Shown one piece after another: positions 1 through 9,088 of a DNA stretch of 64,000 nt; within the stretch, counting starts at the first letter, position 1, and each line of letters begins with the position of its first letter. The notes beneath the pieces were generated by a model, which was not told the DNA's origin, ran no database searches, and saw nothing but the letters and a program-made list of their open reading frames with translations. Where the stretch lies: positions 2,225,501-2,289,500 of the forward strand of contig NZ_JQNB01000001.1 of the NCBI RefSeq assembly GCF_000745005.1, read 5' to 3'. This DNA is from Luteibacter sp. 9135. GTDB taxonomy: Bacteria; Pseudomonadota; Gammaproteobacteria; Xanthomonadales; Rhodanobacteraceae. The position numbers and the translations under genes are program-made.

Positions 1-116
1 GGTCACGTCCCGGCGCGTGAAGCGGCAGGGCACATAGCCACCCCGCGACCATCGGTGCGGCCCTCGTTTCGGAGGAGGGATATCCCTTATGATTCAACGA
101 CCAAAGGGGAGTTATC

Positions 117-977
117 TTGAGCCGTATAAGTATCATCCTGCCCGCCAAGAACGAGGCGGCCGCCTTGAAAGACCTGCTTCCACGCCTGACGTCTGCCCAG
201 CCGGGGGCGGAGATCATCGTGGTGGACGACGGGTCGACGGATGAGACGCGTGCGGTGTGTGCGGCGGCGGGGGTTGTGTGTCTGTCGTCGCCGTATTCGA
301 TGGGGAATGGGGCGGCGATCAAGCGGGGGGCTAGGGCGGCTTCCGGGGATATCCTCGTTTTTATGGATGGGGATGGGCAGCATGATCCTGCGGATGTCCA
401 ACGCCTGCTAGCTCGCCTCGATCAGGGCTTCGACATGGTCGTGGGCGCGCGCGATTGGGAAAGCCAGGCGGGTGTGGGGCGAGGTGTGGCTAATACGGTC
501 TACAACTGGTTGGCCAGCAGGATGACCGGCCATGTCGTTGCCGATCTGACATCCGGGTTTCGAGTTGCGCGGGCGTTGCGGTTCCGCGAGTTTCTTCACC
601 TGCTCCCGAACGGATTTTCGTATCCGACCACAAGCACCATGGCTTTCTTTCGCAGCGCTTACGGCGTGGCTTACGAGCCGATCAAGGCCGGGCAGCGGCT
701 TGGGAAGAGCCACATCAAGCCGCTGAAGGATGGGATTCGCTTTCTGCTCATCATCTTCAAGATCGCGACACTGTATTCGCCCTTGAAGCTATTTTTTCCT
801 GCGAGCGCGCTGTTCTTTCTCTTGGGCTGCGCGAATTACGCGCGGACGTTCCTGGCCGAGGGGCGCCTCACGAACGGCAGTGCGCTGATGTGGAGCGCTG
901 CCGTGATCGTGTTCCTTATTGGCTTGGTCTCGGAACAGATCACTGCATTAACGTACCGACCTTTCGGGGATAAATGA
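117..977 (+). CDS. Polyprenyl-phosphate glycosyltransferase-like protein, family GT2
   Basis: Predicted family 2 glycosyltransferase of the DPM1/ArnC/GtrB type, which loads a sugar from a nucleotide donor onto polyprenyl phosphate at the cytoplasmic face. The GT-A domain (about residues 3-215) begins SIILPAKNEAAAL and has VVDDGSTDET and the metal-binding run MDGDGQHDP. Two hydrophobic segments follow near residues 223-243 and 255-275. The TTG start is preceded by GGGGAG about six bases upstream, while the ATG at 89 is in another frame. The stop overlaps the next start as ATGA, so this is the first of six tightly packed plus-strand genes. The sugar and the lipid acceptor are not known. An open frame ending at base 37 may be the tail of an upstream gene. 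Confidence 0.85.
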   Translation: MSRISIILPAKNEAAALKDLLPRLTSAQPGAEIIVVDDGSTDETRAVCAAAGVVCLSSPYSMGNGAAIKRGARAASGDILVFMDGDGQHDPADVQRLLARLDQGFDMVVGARDWESQAGVGRGVANTVYNWLASRMTGHVVADLTSGFRVARALRFREFLHLLPNGFSYPTTSTMAFFRSAYGVAYEPIKAGQRLGKSHIKPLKDGIRFLLIIFKIATLYSPLKLFFPASALFFLLGCANYARTFLAEGRLTNGSALMWSAAVIVFLIGLVSEQITALTYRPFGDK

Positions 978-2125
978 TGCCGCGCCGCCCCCGGCTTTTG
1001 CTGGTGACGCGCAACCTTCCGCCGCTACGCGGCGGAATGGAGCGGCTCAACGCGCAATTGGCTGTGGAAATGTCACTGGTCTACGATGTAACCGTGCTGG
1101 CGCCGAAAGGCAGCCATCAACTTGGTGAGGGAGTTACCTTGCGCACAAGCCCGATGGGTGGCCTCGCTGGCTTCCTATTGTGGGCAATGTTCACCTCCAT
1201 TTTAGAAGCAGTAACTCGGCGGCCTGCGTGGGTGTTAGGGGGAAGCGGCTTAGTGGCACCTGTTGTCTGGATAGCCGCACGACTGTCGCGAGCACGGGCT
1301 GCGCTCTATGTTCATGGGCTTGATCTTGTCGTCGATAATGCCGTTTATCGGGCTGGTTGGTTACCTTTCGTAAGGCGCGCGGACCGCATTATTGCTAATA
1401 GTCGAAACACAGCTGCCCTTGCGGTAGCTGTAGGCGTCCCCGCCTCGCACACGATTATCGTCAACCCTGGCACGTCGCTGCCCGAAGCCACGGTATCGCC
1501 CAAAGTAGCTGCGGCGTTCCGCGAGAAACACGGCTTTGTTGGAAGTAAGATCCTTCTATCGGTCGGGCGTCTCACAGCTCGTAAAGGTCTTGCTAACTTT
1601 ATCGATCATGTCTTGCCAGGCATTGTTCAAACTCACTCCCCTGCAATTCTCGTCGTGATTGGCGACGATGCCCAGGACGCACTCGCGGGCGGTGATACTT
1701 CGCAGCGATCTCAGGCGCGAGCCGCTGCTATCCGCCGTGGCCTGGATGACTGCGTACATTTTTTGGGTCCGGTAAACGAAGATGAGTTACTTGCAGCGTA
1801 TGCCGCGAGCGACGTCCATGTATTTCCCATACGTGATGTACGCGGCGATGTGGAAGGCTTCGGTATGGTCGCGATCGAAGCTGCTGCAAACGGCCTTCCC
1901 ACCGTAGCGACCGCCGTGGGTGGCGTGACCGATGCTGTTGCAGAAAATGTATCGGGCCATCTTGTGCCTTGCGATGATAACGTTGCCTTTATCCGAGCCG
2001 TGAGTGCCGTGCTTGATAAAGGTCGTGGCGCTTTTGAGACGAAGGCTCGCACTTTTGCGCTTGGGTTTGCATGGGATCGTTTCGGCAAGGGAGTGCGCAG
2101 CGCGTTGGAGGATGTCCATGACTGA
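974..2125 (+). CDS. Glycosyltransferase family 4
   Basis: Retaining GT-B glycosyltransferase (383 residues) expected to extend a glycan in the cytoplasm from a nucleotide-sugar donor. The N-terminal acceptor domain has the glycine-rich PLRGGMERL motif. The C-terminal donor domain has LSVGRLTARKG, and near residues 295-310 the EX7E-type stretch EGFGMVAIEAAANGLP that binds the donor in GT4 enzymes. It overlaps the preceding gene by four bases. The following methyltransferase starts inside its last codons, so translation is probably coupled. Donor and linkage cannot be read from sequence. Confidence 0.87.
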   Translation: MMPRRPRLLLVTRNLPPLRGGMERLNAQLAVEMSLVYDVTVLAPKGSHQLGEGVTLRTSPMGGLAGFLLWAMFTSILEAVTRRPAWVLGGSGLVAPVVWIAARLSRARAALYVHGLDLVVDNAVYRAGWLPFVRRADRIIANSRNTAALAVAVGVPASHTIIVNPGTSLPEATVSPKVAAAFREKHGFVGSKILLSVGRLTARKGLANFIDHVLPGIVQTHSPAILVVIGDDAQDALAGGDTSQRSQARAAAIRRGLDDCVHFLGPVNEDELLAAYAASDVHVFPIRDVRGDVEGFGMVAIEAAANGLPTVATAVGGVTDAVAENVSGHLVPCDDNVAFIRAVSAVLDKGRGAFETKARTFALGFAWDRFGKGVRSALEDVHD

Positions 2126-2861
2126 CGTATCGGGGCGTCGTGGGCACGCCGTGCGCGATCTTCCTTCGCGCCGACACAAGGGCGAAAAAATCGAGCGTTT
2201 ACTTGAGATGGATGATGCGTCGACCTACGACGTTCTCGAAGTGGGGACCGGATCCGGGGGTATTGCGCATTACTTTGCCACGCAGGCGCGCGCACGTTGC
2301 CGCGTGACCTCAGTGGACGTAGAAGATGCCCGGATGGTGTGTGACGGGTACACTTTTCGTCGTGTGGAATCCACCAAGCTGCCATTTCCCGAAGGTAGCT
2401 TCGATGTTGTGATTACGAATCACGTGATAGAACATGTCGGGGATAGGGTGGCCCAGGCTGAACACCTTGCAGAGATCCTGCGCGTCCTTCGCCCTGCTGG
2501 TGTTGTCTATCTAGCAGTGCCGAATCGTTGGATGCTGGTGGAACCGCATTACAAACTTGCATTCCTGAGCTGGCTGCCGCATGGCCTTCGTACGCCTTGG
2601 CTCAAGCTTTGGCGCAAGGGAACGTTTTACGATTGCGAGCCTCTGCAGCTTGGGGAGCTGGAGGCGCTTGCGCGTAATGCCGGGTTCTATCCGGCCAACA
2701 GATCGGCCTGTGCATTTCGGCTGACATTGGCCATAGAGGGCGCCAGCGGCAGTCTCGCGCGCCTCATCTCCTCGTTGCCCGATAGAGTGATTGACGGCCT
2801 CCGGCGGATTATCCCAACGCATATTTACATCCTCCGGCCTGTTGCGAGTAGTGACTCGTGA
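2118..2861 (+). CDS. Class I SAM-dependent methyltransferase
   Basis: Putative methyltransferase of about 247 residues in the glycan operon. Motif I is VLEVGTGSGG, followed by an acidic SVDVED strand end and the ITNHVIEHV stretch common in Methyltransf_11 proteins. The reading frame stays open upstream into the glycosyltransferase gene. The ATG at 2118 is preferred because TTGGAGG ends at 2111, seven bases before it; an ATG at 2112 is too close to that site. It probably methylates the sugar chain or its lipid-linked form, but this comes only from context. The stop overlaps the next GTG. Confidence 0.8.
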   Translation: MTDVSGRRGHAVRDLPSRRHKGEKIERLLEMDDASTYDVLEVGTGSGGIAHYFATQARARCRVTSVDVEDARMVCDGYTFRRVESTKLPFPEGSFDVVITNHVIEHVGDRVAQAEHLAEILRVLRPAGVVYLAVPNRWMLVEPHYKLAFLSWLPHGLRTPWLKLWRKGTFYDCEPLQLGELEALARNAGFYPANRSACAFRLTLAIEGASGSLARLISSLPDRVIDGLRRIIPTHIYILRPVASSDS

Positions 2862-3991
2862 CGAGGGGTGGCCACGAACAAGCCCATGGTTCTGAAGGTG
2901 CTAGCCACTGGACCGGGGGCTCGACCGTCCGAGTACATGCCTGTCCGGCATGTGGTAGCCGCGTGCGGGAAATCCACGCCTCTGATGTCTTCGATCATCT
3001 TGACCCTCGAAGAGCTGATTGCTGGAATGTCTGGCGTTGTTGTGCGTGCGAAAGCCTTTATCCCGACCCGCGCCCGTCCGATGAATCGATTGGGGCGGCA
3101 TACGCTGGCTACTACACCCATGCGGCCGACCCGGAGTCCAGCGGGCGAACCGGTCTTCGTGGTCGACCTGCCGCCTACGTAAACGACTATCTCAATCGCC
3201 GGTTCGGTGTTCATCTGACGCCAGCCCTCTGGCCTGGATACGCATTGCTTTCCTTGTTCGAGCCTTGGCGGTTGAAGCTGGACTATTTCGGTGCCCACCT
3301 GTTTCTCTCATCCGGGGCAAACCAGCGCCATGTTCTCGACGTGGGGTGTGGCAATGGTGTCTTTCTTCGACGGGCCATGTCATTGGGCTGGAAGGCAACG
3401 GGTCTGGATCCTGATGCTTCCGCCGTTGCCGCCGCCCGATTGCAGGGTCTGGACGTGCACTTGGGGTTCATCGATAGCGAAGCGGTTCATGTAGAACCTG
3501 TTTTCGACGCCATAGTGTTCCGTCACAGCATCGAGCACATGGTCGATATCCAGGCTAATCTGAATTGCGCTCGCCAACGGCTGCGACCTGGCGGAATGAT
3601 CTGGCTTGCATGGCCAAATCCGCAGGGACCTGGTGCAAGGTATTTTCGCGAATCGTGGCGCGGCTTGGAGGTGCCTCGACACCTATGTATTCCGAGCCGA
3701 GCTGCGATGATGCGCTTGCTGATAGATGCGGGGTTCGAGCGGCCAGTGCCTCGTCGGCGCGGGCAACATGCACGCGAGATCATACGTGAAAGCGCGGCGA
3801 TTGCTCTGCAACGCGGGGGCGCTCTTAATGAGAAGAGGGCGGCCGGTTCGAGTTGGGTCCGACGTTGGGCAAACTTCGTCGCGACGCTGGTCGCCGGAGC
3901 CGGCGAAGAGCTTGTCATGGTGGCGTACGCGCCTGTATCGGACCTCGGTAGTGAAACTGACCGTTTGCGTGAGAGTTCGGTAGATGGGTAG
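2858..3991 (+). CDS. Methyltransferase with N-terminal zinc ribbon
   Basis: Predicted SAM-dependent methyltransferase (377 residues). An N-terminal zinc-ribbon-like module has CPAC at residues 29-32 and CCAC at 61-64, then YAGYYTH. The Rossmann domain starts with VLDVGCGNGVFL near residue 160, and FRHSIEHM follows. This architecture is common among methyltransferases in surface-polysaccharide and secondary-metabolite clusters, where sugars are methylated. The GTG start overlaps the preceding stop as GTGA. The end overlaps the next glycosyltransferase by eight bases. Substrate unknown. Confidence 0.8.
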   Translation: MTRGGHEQAHGSEGASHWTGGSTVRVHACPACGSRVREIHASDVFDHLDPRRADCWNVWRCCACESLYPDPRPSDESIGAAYAGYYTHAADPESSGRTGLRGRPAAYVNDYLNRRFGVHLTPALWPGYALLSLFEPWRLKLDYFGAHLFLSSGANQRHVLDVGCGNGVFLRRAMSLGWKATGLDPDASAVAAARLQGLDVHLGFIDSEAVHVEPVFDAIVFRHSIEHMVDIQANLNCARQRLRPGGMIWLAWPNPQGPGARYFRESWRGLEVPRHLCIPSRAAMMRLLIDAGFERPVPRRRGQHAREIIRESAAIALQRGGALNEKRAAGSSWVRRWANFVATLVAGAGEELVMVAYAPVSDLGSETDRLRESSVDG

Positions 3992-5021
3992 TCGCTCACT
4001 CAGGGTTTGGCTACCTGCTCTTCGGACCCGAAGTGGCGCTGACGTCTTCACAATGCGCCTGGCTGATGGCCTTCTTCGTATGGGTCACAAGCCTATTGTC
4101 CAGTGGCTTTCTCATGAATGGGAATTTGCGAGCTGGATGTTGCGGCCACTGCGCATGCCAACTGGCATCGACATCATTCATGCATCTGCGGGCATCGGTC
4201 ACGCGTTCGCTAGACGGGGTGTACCTCTGCTAGTGACAGAGCACCAGTACGTTCGCCACCCTGCTTTTATCCCGTGGAGGAGCCGAGCGCAGGCGATCTA
4301 CCAGACGCTGGTGACGGGACCTGCATCCGACCGATCAATCCAACTAGCCGATGGCGTCACGACGGTAAGTCACCATGCTGCGAGTGCCATTTTTTCCGTA
4401 ACTGGGCGACGGGTCGAAGTCGTCTACAACTGGGTGGATACCGACCTTTTTCGCCCTTTGACTACGGGTGCGAAACCTTCCGATGAAGTGATTCGGCTGA
4501 TCTTTATCGGGAATCCGTCAGCATGGAAGGGTGTCGACATCCTTCCCGAACTAGCGGCGATGCTGGGAGAAGGCTTCGAGATTCATTGCATGGGCGGCCT
4601 CCGCAAGGCTTTTCCCTCTGAGTTTGGTGCGCACCGTGGAATCAAGCTGCTTCCAGGCAGGCCGGTCTCCGATATGCCCTCACTTTATAGAAAATACGAT
4701 ATTGCGTTGGTGCCTACTCGTTACGAAGCATTTGGCTACGTGGCCCTTGAAGCCATGGCGAGTGGGCTGCCCGTCGCCGGATTCAACACGACGGGTACGG
4801 CCGAGGTTTGCGTCAATGGAGAGACCGCCCTATTGGTCGCACGTGATGATGTGCCTGCTCTGGCGGAAAGCATACGGCGACTAAGGGACCCGGCGCTTCG
4901 CTCTGAGTTGGGCGCAGCGGGCCGCGGCCGCGCTGTCACCATGTTCAACGAGTCACGTAGTATCCAGGCTTACGTAAATATTTATCTATCGCTGCTAGGT
5001 GAGCGCGTTGACTGCAACTAG
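3984..5021 (+). CDS. Glycosyltransferase family 4
   Basis: Second GT-B glycosyltransferase of the operon (345 residues). The N-terminal domain carries the RSGADVFTMRLADGL acceptor-side motif. The C-terminal domain has GNPSAWKGVDILPELA, and then VPTRYEAFGYVALEAMASGL with the two glutamates of the EX7E donor-binding motif. It is less than 30 percent identical by eye to the first GT4 gene, so it probably adds a different sugar. The gene overlaps both neighbours (8 bases upstream, 23 downstream), which supports a single transcript. Confidence 0.86.
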   Translation: MGSRSLRVWLPALRTRSGADVFTMRLADGLLRMGHKPIVQWLSHEWEFASWMLRPLRMPTGIDIIHASAGIGHAFARRGVPLLVTEHQYVRHPAFIPWRSRAQAIYQTLVTGPASDRSIQLADGVTTVSHHAASAIFSVTGRRVEVVYNWVDTDLFRPLTTGAKPSDEVIRLIFIGNPSAWKGVDILPELAAMLGEGFEIHCMGGLRKAFPSEFGAHRGIKLLPGRPVSDMPSLYRKYDIALVPTRYEAFGYVALEAMASGLPVAGFNTTGTAEVCVNGETALLVARDDVPALAESIRRLRDPALRSELGAAGRGRAVTMFNESRSIQAYVNIYLSLLGERVDCN

Positions 5022-5877
5022 TCATGTGAAGGTGGTCGCAATCATCCTTAGCTACCGGGATGCCCCCCGTACTCAACGCTGCGTTCTATCGGCACTGGAT
5101 GAGGGAGTCGATGGCGTGGTTATTTGGGATAACTCCGACGATGGCGGTGAATCAGCGGGATCGATCGAAGTTTGCGATCCCCGCGTCGAACTAATTGTCA
5201 GTCCGAGAAATCTAGGCTTCGGCGCCGGTGTTAATGCAGCCCTGGCTTATATGCAAACGCGATGGCCGGGAGCGGCAGCGTTGCTACTCAATAATGATGC
5301 CACCCTGCGTCCAGGGGGGCTGTCTGACATGCTTGCACACTTGCGTGCTGATACCGTGGTGGCGCCAGGGATCAATCATGCGGGCGAGGCCGTGTTTCTG
5401 CGTTATATGCATCGATGCTCGGGCGCTCAACTTGTCCGGCCGATGACGGGTGCTTTTGCGTTCCCGAGCGGAGCTTGTCTCTTGCTTCCTCCTTCGCTTT
5501 CAGTAGGGCCGCTATTTGACGAAGCATTCTTCATGTACGGAGAAGATGTCGATCTCGGTTGGCGACTTCTTCGATCAAGGCATTGGCACGTTAAATCCAC
5601 GGGCACTGTACTTGTCGATCATGAAGTAGCGGCCAGTAGTGGAAGGCGTACGCACTTCTATGAAACGCATGTAGCTGCTTCCCATTGGTTACTTGCAACC
5701 CGCTTGGCAACCGGGCCCTTGGACCGTGTGTTTCTGAAGTTATGTAGAGGCATTTACTTGCTTGCGCGAGCACTGGTCCGATCCCTTCGCGAACATAGTG
5801 CGATGCCGTGGCGCGGGCTTTGGTCAGGCTACCGGCTGGCAGTCGTTCGAGATCGGGAGCACCGTCGCGGGTTGTAA
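4999..5877 (+). CDS. Glycosyltransferase family 2, rhamnosyltransferase-like
   Basis: GT-A fold glycosyltransferase (292 residues) resembling WbbL/RfbN-type rhamnosyltransferases. It shows VVAIILSYRD at the N terminus, SPRNLGFGAGVN, LLLNNDATL in place of a DXD motif, and MYGEDVDLGWRL near residue 180, the usual catalytic-base region of this group. A GTG start at 4999 gives a 23-base overlap with the upstream gene; TTG 5008 is also possible. Last gene of the plus-strand operon; it ends 24 bases before the convergent flippase gene. Rhamnose as donor is only a family-based guess. Confidence 0.83.
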   Translation: MSALTATSHVKVVAIILSYRDAPRTQRCVLSALDEGVDGVVIWDNSDDGGESAGSIEVCDPRVELIVSPRNLGFGAGVNAALAYMQTRWPGAAALLLNNDATLRPGGLSDMLAHLRADTVVAPGINHAGEAVFLRYMHRCSGAQLVRPMTGAFAFPSGACLLLPPSLSVGPLFDEAFFMYGEDVDLGWRLLRSRHWHVKSTGTVLVDHEVAASSGRRTHFYETHVAASHWLLATRLATGPLDRVFLKLCRGIYLLARALVRSLREHSAMPWRGLWSGYRLAVVRDREHRRGL

Positions 5878-5901
5878 TGACGGGATATGGGCTGCGACTA
5901 G

Positions 5902-7125
5902 CTAAGGATGAGCGCGGGCGACGAGGATCCAGCCGATGCCCGCCATCAGCATCTCAGCGGCTGCCAAGCCCAAGGACATTCCCCTAAGGCCTCCCGCTTC
6001 CGCACCAACTCCAAGAAAGATCACTAAGAAGCCTATTCCCGTAAGTTCAAACGCCATGCGGTGCATCGGTTTGCCCAAGGCTACAAGAATCGTTCCTGCG
6101 GCGAGACGAAGGCACATGAACGGCGCCGCGGCGGCCACCCACGGCATAATTAACGCAGTTTCAGTGAATCGTGGGCCAAGTAGGTGCGGCAGCAAGGATG
6201 AGCATGATACCAACACTAATCCGCTCGCTAATCCCCAACTTGTGCTGACAAGAGCAATGACCCGGATCAACCGTATTCCCTGCGCTTTCGGATTTGCGCC
6301 GTGTTGGAATAGTGCTTGCTGCGACGCCACCAGGACTCCGGTAACCGGGGTGATGGCTGCGTTTAGTACCCGCGCCGTAGCTGAGTAAATGCCCGCAGCA
6401 TGCTCACCTAAGAATCTGATGGCGAGCACCTTGTCGAGTTCGGCTGGGTTTGCCGCAACAACGTTCATGGCTGCATACGCGGATCCGCTACGCAGTTCGT
6501 GCCCTGAAGGCCATCGGGGGCGCCATGACAAATGGGTCGACCGCGATGTCATGACAGTACCCGCGAGCAATCCCAAGCCAGCGGCCGTTAAATGTAAGAT
6601 GACGAAGCCGCTTAAAGATATGTCAATGATTGCTGTTGTGCATATGACGGTGACGAAAAGGCGCATACCAAGCGGAAGCCACTGTATTAGCTGGCCCTTA
6701 GCCGCTTGGTGGCTAGCCTGCAGCGCGGCGTTGCAGGTCATCAGGATAGGCGTTACGAAAAGTTCGGTGGCGCCGATGATGAACAGAGCAGATGCTGAGA
6801 AGGCGTTCCCGCCTATGCGCGCTGCGGCAAGTGGGAAAAGCACGGAAAGTATGCTACTTAGCGCCAGCGTTAGTGGCCACGCGTAGCCTGTGACATCCTT
6901 TCCCGTTCCAGGAGTTCGTGCTTCTCGCGACATCAATACGAACCCGGCTCCTAGGCTGGGAATCAATGATGCGACCATCGCGAGCGACGCGGCAGCTGTG
7001 TACTGACCGAATACGGCAGGGCCCATCCAGCGCGTTAAAAGGATAAGGTTGCACGCCTGCGTCATAAGGCGGATGCCAAGCATCGCAGTGGTGTGGATGC
7101 TGCCGCGCGTTAGGGTGCCCGGCAT
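5902..7125 (-). CDS. Wzx-like polysaccharide/lipid-linked glycan flippase
   Basis: Integral membrane protein (407 residues) of the MOP/PST superfamily with about twelve hydrophobic segments. It is expected to flip an undecaprenyl-linked glycan across the inner membrane. The start of the chain, TLTRGSIHTTAMLGIRL, matches the first amphipathic turn and helix of Wzx proteins. The ATG at 7125 lies one base after the stop of the upstream gene; a GTG at 7164 would add 13 residues and overlap it. Neither has a strong Shine-Dalgarno. It is the last gene of the minus-strand block and meets the glycosyltransferase operon tail to tail, which fits a role in exporting that operon's product. Confidence 0.82.
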   Translation of the reverse strand: MPGTLTRGSIHTTAMLGIRLMTQACNLILLTRWMGPAVFGQYTAAASLAMVASLIPSLGAGFVLMSREARTPGTGKDVTGYAWPLTLALSSILSVLFPLAAARIGGNAFSASALFIIGATELFVTPILMTCNAALQASHQAAKGQLIQWLPLGMRLFVTVICTTAIIDISLSGFVILHLTAAGLGLLAGTVMTSRSTHLSWRPRWPSGHELRSGSAYAAMNVVAANPAELDKVLAIRFLGEHAAGIYSATARVLNAAITPVTGVLVASQQALFQHGANPKAQGIRLIRVIALVSTSWGLASGLVLVSCSSLLPHLLGPRFTETALIMPWVAAAAPFMCLRLAAGTILVALGKPMHRMAFELTGIGFLVIFLGVGAEAGGLRGMSLGLAAAEMLMAGIGWILVARAHP

Positions 7126-7126
7126 A

Positions 7127-9088
7127 TTACGGATGATCGTCGTAGGCCGAGCGGGTCTTGCCACTCTTCGACGAAATGAGCGCGGTCAACGATGCAATGT
7201 CTGGGGAGAGACGTCCCCCCAGATTATTAGCTTTGAGGATGGCTAGTTCTGTATTAGCGGTTTCGACGTCGCCACTGGCGACTGCCATCCGGCAAAGTAC
7301 CACGTGGTACGCCATCTCGGTGGGCGCCTTTTTCACTGCATCACGTTGCAGGGTAAGTCCCAGTAGCCGATCCTCCAGCGTATTCCAGGCAAAGCCAGCA
7401 TACATTGCAAGCATTCGTGCGCTGGGGTTCGGATGCCCCATGGCAGTAACGAACGCGTCAAGTAGGTCTGTTTCCTTGAACTTGCATGACCCGGTACGCA
7501 AGCAGTCAGCCAGTGAGCCGAGGGAGCTTTCGTCCTGAACTGTAGCAGGGCGTCTCTGAAGCTTCGTTCGAATGCTTCGCCACCAGGTGGGATCAACCGT
7601 CCTATCCATGCGCGAGTTAAGGAAGATGAGTGCCTGTTCTGGGAGTATCGAGGAACCTGGGAGGGACATCGCGCGTACTAATGGTGCGTAGGCGAGCGCC
7701 GTGAACGGCGATTCCTTCCGATACCCGCCAAGGATGATGTAAGTGCGGCCCAGTTCGTACTGAGCACGGGGCGAGTCGGGCGCCCGAATGGCAAGTTCCC
7801 TGGCCAGTGACAAATTGCTGTTCCAGGCCCGCGCCGTCGTTGCCGTGACCAATGTCGCAAGCCCAACCGTACTTGCCAGTACCACGGTCCGCACCAGTAC
7901 ACGCTGGGCGGTGTGGACGGATCGTTGGCAAACGGCCCTGGCGCCCGTTATCAAGGCGAGCAACGCGCCGAAGCTGGCGAAGTAATTGCGGTGCTCGTAA
8001 ACCAGTTCCAGCGGGAGCACCGTGGCGGTGAGTACATGCCCCATCAGAAACAACGCTATTCCCAGCGAGACGATAGGGGTACGGAAACGAACCTGGAAGC
8101 ATGTGGCAATCAGAAGTACGATCAATGCAAACGCGGGTAGCGTTGTCCATGGATGCCATGGACTAGTCGAGATGGCCAAGTCGTCGTAGTAAAAAGGCAG
8201 AGACGACGGAAGAGGAAGTACGATCGAGGAGAGGTATGAAGCGATAACGCGAGGCTCGGTCAGTAGACGCGTTCCCAAGCTGAAGTCGCGGCGGTCCCAT
8301 GTAACTGGATCAAATACGGTAGGTGCCAGCCATGAAGCGCCGACGACGAGAGGTATCGCGAAGATGACGATGAAAACGCCGATCAGCCGACGGTCGACGC
8401 CAGACCGTTGACGTCCACGCGCCCAGCGGAAAATTATGCACTCGATGAGGAATGCATAAGGCACCACCATCACGGCCGTCTCTTTTGCTAAAACACCTAG
8501 GGCGGCCGTAAAAAGTAGAGCGGCAATAGCGAAAAAAAGTCCATGCTGCCCGTCTTTCATCCGGCGCCGCGCGCGAACATAGCCAATCAGTCCGAGCAGT
8601 ACCGCCAGATTAGCCATGCTTTCCATGCGCTGGACGACATAAAGTACCGCCGTAAGGTTGATTGGTGCGAGTAACCAAGCTGCGGTAACCCACAGGGCAG
8701 TCTTATCGTCGCCTGGTCTCTGGTCATGTTCTGCGCCCAGCAACATTCGCGTCAGCAGGAATACCAGGACACCATTCAAAAGATGAATGACGATATTGGT
8801 TACCTTCATCGCCGCTGGATCAAGTCCTGTGAATAAATAATTTACGGCAAAGCTCAGTGAAGCCAGTGGCCGTTTGAATTCGCTGGCTGGGGATGAGAGT
8901 GCGGCGCTGATTAAGTTTGGCAAACTAGCCGACTCCGGCTGCACGCCCGCGTTGTCGACAATGTTGGGAAAATCGTCAAACACATATCCGCCGCTTACAC
9001 CCATGCCATAAACGGCGGCTGTGAGTGCAAGTATGCCGAGCAAGAAAAACCATCGGCAGGGTATAAGCATTCGCGGGGGCGTCATCAT
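7127..9088 (-). CDS. TMTC-like multi-spanning membrane protein with TPR-like C-terminal domain
   Basis: Protein of 653 residues with about ten hydrophobic helices in the first 420 residues and a soluble helical-repeat C-terminal third. The first extracytoplasmic loop holds YVFDDFPNI, an acidic pair typical of GT-C lipid-sugar transferases. Further shared points are FKRPLASLSF, HLLNG, LYVVQR and YEHRNYF. It is nearly the same length as its upstream neighbour and shares all these points, so the two are paralogues. The start overlaps the upstream stop as ATGA. The layout recalls eukaryotic TMTC O-mannosyltransferases and bacterial TPR membrane proteins found beside pilin genes. Glycan transfer to pilin is an inference. 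Confidence 0.72.
   Translation of the reverse strand: MMTPPRMLIPCRWFFLLGILALTAAVYGMGVSGGYVFDDFPNIVDNAGVQPESASLPNLISAALSSPASEFKRPLASLSFAVNYLFTGLDPAAMKVTNIVIHLLNGVLVFLLTRMLLGAEHDQRPGDDKTALWVTAAWLLAPINLTAVLYVVQRMESMANLAVLLGLIGYVRARRRMKDGQHGLFFAIAALLFTAALGVLAKETAVMVVPYAFLIECIIFRWARGRQRSGVDRRLIGVFIVIFAIPLVVGASWLAPTVFDPVTWDRRDFSLGTRLLTEPRVIASYLSSIVLPLPSSLPFYYDDLAISTSPWHPWTTLPAFALIVLLIATCFQVRFRTPIVSLGIALFLMGHVLTATVLPLELVYEHRNYFASFGALLALITGARAVCQRSVHTAQRVLVRTVVLASTVGLATLVTATTARAWNSNLSLARELAIRAPDSPRAQYELGRTYIILGGYRKESPFTALAYAPLVRAMSLPGSSILPEQALIFLNSRMDRTVDPTWWRSIRTKLQRRPATVQDESSLGSLADCLRTGSCKFKETDLLDAFVTAMGHPNPSARMLAMYAGFAWNTLEDRLLGLTLQRDAVKKAPTEMAYHVVLCRMAVASGDVETANTELAILKANNLGGRLSPDIASLTALISSKSGKTRSAYDDHP

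Noticed and set aside
1..37. Tail of an upstream gene ending at base 37
   Set aside because: Only eleven codons are visible, so it cannot be identified.
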